DNA of 64,000 nucleotides from Chitinophaga arvensicola. Its GTDB lineage: Bacteria > Bacteroidota > Bacteroidia > Chitinophagales > Chitinophagaceae. Position numbers and translations under genes: made by a program. The DNA lies in contig NZ_FOJG01000001.1 of assembly GCF_900110835.1 (NCBI RefSeq), forward strand, positions 2,697,499-2,761,498, written 5' to 3'. The notes below the pieces were generated by a model that saw nothing but the letters and a program-made list of their open reading frames with translations, made no database searches and was not told the DNA's origin. This document shows, piece after piece, positions 61,863 to 64,000 of the stretch (position 1 is the stretch's first letter; each line of letters opens with the position of its first letter).

Positions 61863-63350
61863 TTAGTCCACTTTCGTGATCTTCAGCATGTTTGTTGGCA
61901 GGTGTTGTTTAACTGGGGTGCTACCGGTATTAACGGCCACATCGCCAGCTTTGATGAATCCTCTTTCTTTCAGGATATTGATCTGATCGAAAACGATATC
62001 ATCCAGGCTTTCTTCTTCTTCGTAGTAGAAAGCGCGTACGCCCCAGCTCAGGCTCAACTGGTTCACCAGTGATCTTTCTTTGGTAAAGATATAGAGTGGG
62101 CTGCGCGGACGGTAGCTACTCAGCATAAAGCCGGTGTAGCCGCTCTGGGTCATACCGATGAGGGCATCTGCATCCAGATCTTCCGCAATTTTACATGCGT
62201 TGTAGCACAGTGCATCGCTGAGGAAGGTAGGAGAGTGGCGGTGAGGGATCAGGTTACGGTTGTAAATGATCGCTTCTTTTTCCACTTCCTGGATGATTTT
62301 GTTCATGGTCTGGATTACCAGTTCAGGGAACATACCGGTAGCAGTTTCACCGCTGAGCATCACCGCGTCGGCACCTTCGAGTACGGCGTTAGCCACATCG
62401 GTGATTTCACTACGGTTTGGACGGGTGCGGTCCATCATGCTTTCCATCATCTGTGTAGCCACGATAACAGGTTTTGCACGGTGGATACATTTGCGGATAA
62501 TATCTTTCTGAATCATCGGGATCTGCTCTACAGGCAGTTCCACACCGAGGTCACCACGGGCGATCATTACGCCATCGCTTTCCCAGATGATTTCTTTCAG
62601 ATTCTGTATAGCTTCAGGTTTCTCGATTTTAGAGATCACCTTCATTTTAGAGTTGCGGGCCTCCAGGCGTTTGCGCAGTTCAGACAGATCTTTTACGCTT
62701 CTTACAAAAGAGAGTGCTACCCAGTCACATTCATGATCAATGATGAATTCCAGGTCAATAATATCTTTTTCTGTCAGTGCAGGGAGGGAGATTTTAGTAT
62801 CCGGGAGGTTGAAGCCTTTTTTGGAAGACAGTACACCTGGTAAGGAAACTTCTGCTTTGATTTCACCGTTGGCGGTGATTTCTTTTACAATGGTTTCGAT
62901 TTTACCATCGTCGAGCAGAATTTTCTGGCCGGGTCTGAGATCTTTATACAGGTCAGGGTAGGAAACGTAAATTTTTTCCATGTTGCCCACCAGCTTTTCG
63001 TTCACGAAAGTGAGGATATCACCTTTCTTCAGCGGCAGGGCATTGTTTTCGATTTCACCTACACGCAGTTTTGGTCCCTGGAGATCGGCCAGGATAGCCA
63101 CAGTGTATGGTTCTGTTTTATTGATCTGACGGATATATTCAATAATCCGCAGTTTATCTTCGTGCGAGCCGTGTGAAAAGTTGAGGCGGAAAACGTTTAC
63201 GCCGGCTTTTACCAGTGTCAGCAGGCCTTCATAGGTGTCGCACGCGGGGCCTACAGTAGCCACGATTTTTGTTTTGTGCGAAGAGTGCTCTCTACCCGCA
63301 GCGTTATCCATCTGCTTGTGATAGTATTTCGAAAGATCCTTTGTACTCAT
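61863..63350 (-). CDS. pyk: Pyruvate kinase
   Basis: A 495-residue glycolytic enzyme that makes pyruvate and ATP from phosphoenolpyruvate and ADP. The substrate-binding segments NFSHGSHEDK and VMIARGDLGVELPVEQIPMIQKDIIRKC are intact. The barrel signature is ISKIEKPEAIQNL, and the C-terminal regulatory domain ends in GSTPVKQHLPTNML. It begins 12 bases after the pfkA stop, so the two form a glycolytic operon. Confidence 0.97.
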   Translation of the reverse strand: MSTKDLSKYYHKQMDNAAGREHSSHKTKIVATVGPACDTYEGLLTLVKAGVNVFRLNFSHGSHEDKLRIIEYIRQINKTEPYTVAILADLQGPKLRVGEIENNALPLKKGDILTFVNEKLVGNMEKIYVSYPDLYKDLRPGQKILLDDGKIETIVKEITANGEIKAEVSLPGVLSSKKGFNLPDTKISLPALTEKDIIDLEFIIDHECDWVALSFVRSVKDLSELRKRLEARNSKMKVISKIEKPEAIQNLKEIIWESDGVMIARGDLGVELPVEQIPMIQKDIIRKCIHRAKPVIVATQMMESMMDRTRPNRSEITDVANAVLEGADAVMLSGETATGMFPELVIQTMNKIIQEVEKEAIIYNRNLIPHRHSPTFLSDALCYNACKIAEDLDADALIGMTQSGYTGFMLSSYRPRSPLYIFTKERSLVNQLSLSWGVRAFYYEEEESLDDIVFDQINILKERGFIKAGDVAVNTGSTPVKQHLPTNMLKITKVD

Positions 63351-63362
63351 AAGTCTAATTTT

Positions 63363-64000
63363 TTAACTCGCAAGAATTTTAACAATCTTAAACCATTCGG
63401 GGTCAATTTCCTGTTTGGCTTTTACAGCTTTATCAAGAGGAGTGTAATGGATCTTGTCGTTGACAACACCGATCATTACATTATGGATGCCTTCGAGAAG
63501 GGCATCTACGGCTGCATAGCCCAGACGGCTGGCCAGAATACGATCTGTGCAGGTGGGAGCGCCGCCACGCTGGATATGTCCGAGGATACTTACCCGGGTG
63601 TCCAGCTGTGGGCACCTTTCTTTAATGATGCGACCAACTTCAGTAGCACCGCCGGTTTCATCACCTTCGGCCACTACAATCAGGTTAACCAGTTTTCTGC
63701 GGCGTTCGTTCGCCTGCAGTTCTTCAATAATGTCATTTACTTCCGTTTTGCGTTCAGGCAGCAATATATGCTCCGCACCAGTGGAAATGCCGCTGTGTAA
63801 TGCGATGTAACCGGCGTCACGGCCCATTACCTCAATTACAAACAAACGATCATGCGCATCCGCTGTGTCCCTGATTTTATCGATAGCTTCTACCGCAGTA
63901 TTCACCGCCGTATCAAAACCAATCGTAGAATCAGTCCCCGCAATGTCCTTGTCAATAGTACCAGGCAAGCCTATACAAGGAATGTCAAATTCCTGGCTGA
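63363..64000 (-). CDS. pfkA: ATP-dependent 6-phosphofructokinase (C-terminal part, cut by window edge)
   Basis: The window shows about 212 C-terminal codons, reading from the right edge through SQEFDIPCIGLPGTIDKDI and on to the stop at 63363. Conserved parts are the active-site PGTIDKDIAGTD (the usual PGTIDND carries Lys in place of the Asn), the VIEVMGRDAGYIAL substrate helix, VVAEGD and LGHIQRGGAPTCTDRILASRLG. A TTG internal codon at 63968 is not a true start. The gene is upstream of pyk in the same operon. Confidence 0.95.
   Translation of the reverse strand, partial: SQEFDIPCIGLPGTIDKDIAGTDSTIGFDTAVNTAVEAIDKIRDTADAHDRLFVIEVMGRDAGYIALHSGISTGAEHILLPERKTEVNDIIEELQANERRRKLVNLIVVAEGDETGGATEVGRIIKERCPQLDTRVSILGHIQRGGAPTCTDRILASRLGYAAVDALLEGIHNVMIGVVNDKIHYTPLDKAVKAKQEIDPEWFKIVKILAS

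Noticed and set aside
62235..62843. 202-residue open frame antisense to pyk
   Set aside because: Shadow of pyruvate kinase; histidine/phenylalanine-rich composition and no domain.
1..64000. CRISPR arrays, insertion sequences or prophage
   Set aside because: No regularly spaced direct repeats, transposase or phage structural genes were seen; the contractile-tail proteins form a T6SS locus.

Overview
The window reads as chromosome from a member of the Bacteroidota, most likely a Chitinophaga-like member of the Chitinophagaceae. The reasons are: two giant secreted proteins with type IX secretion (T9SS) C-terminal sorting domains; weak Shine-Dalgarno signals; repeated TAnnTTTG promoter -7 elements; Bacteroidota-type LepB, DnaG and OmpA; and a subtype iii type VI secretion system (T6SSiii). 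The genus is inferred from general gene character, not from a database search. No tRNA, rRNA, insertion sequence, CRISPR array or prophage was seen.

Layout. 1-3739: the N-terminus of a probable TonB-dependent receptor, then thyA-folA facing dnaG. 3880-14712: a PKD-repeat T9SS giant, a thiolase, a small membrane protein, pdhB and a second T9SS giant. 14785-22399: cysE-cysM, a GrpB-family protein, an NtrC-like response regulator without a DNA-binding domain, an alpha/beta hydrolase, a MerR/cobalamin-type regulator, lepB, cdd and a TPR protein. 22796-33499: argS, an outer-membrane barrel protein, a GNAT acetyltransferase, an OmpA protein, dnaK, malQ and a dipeptide epimerase. 33528-36707: a two-gene operon of a cytosolic caspase/gingipain-like peptidase and a small beta-rich protein, divergent from a DUF6807 protein.

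36847-53735 is the accessory core. Three membrane-protein genes, including a DUF3137 gene, lead into a T6SSiii locus. Its genes are tssH, tssB, tssC, a TraN/DUF4138-like gene and a lytic transglycosylase (+); tssP, tssE and tssF (-); then tssG, tssN, tssK, tssO and tssD/hcp (+). The sheath (TssBC), recycling ATPase (TssH), baseplate (TssEFGK), inner tube (TssD) and envelope components (TssN, TssO, probable TssP) are present. TssJ/L/M are absent, as expected for subtype iii. VgrG, PAAR, TssQ, TssR and effectors are not in the window. The TraN-like protein and the transglycosylase sit where envelope-spanning functions would be expected.

53883-64000: a metallo-beta-lactamase-fold hydrolase, a DoxX-like protein, an operon of aldehyde dehydrogenase, coaA and a Crp-family regulator, two MFS transporters, a TetR regulator whose probable operator also overlaps the start of the second transporter, and the glycolytic pair pfkA (cut by the window end) and pyk.

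The strongest leads for something undescribed are the peptidase plus small-partner operon (33528-35337), the TraN-like component inside the T6SS (43550-44446), the HTH-less response regulator with an altered GAFTGA loop (17226-18410), and the non-coding repeat-bearing stretch with promoter-like boxes at 60764-61147.
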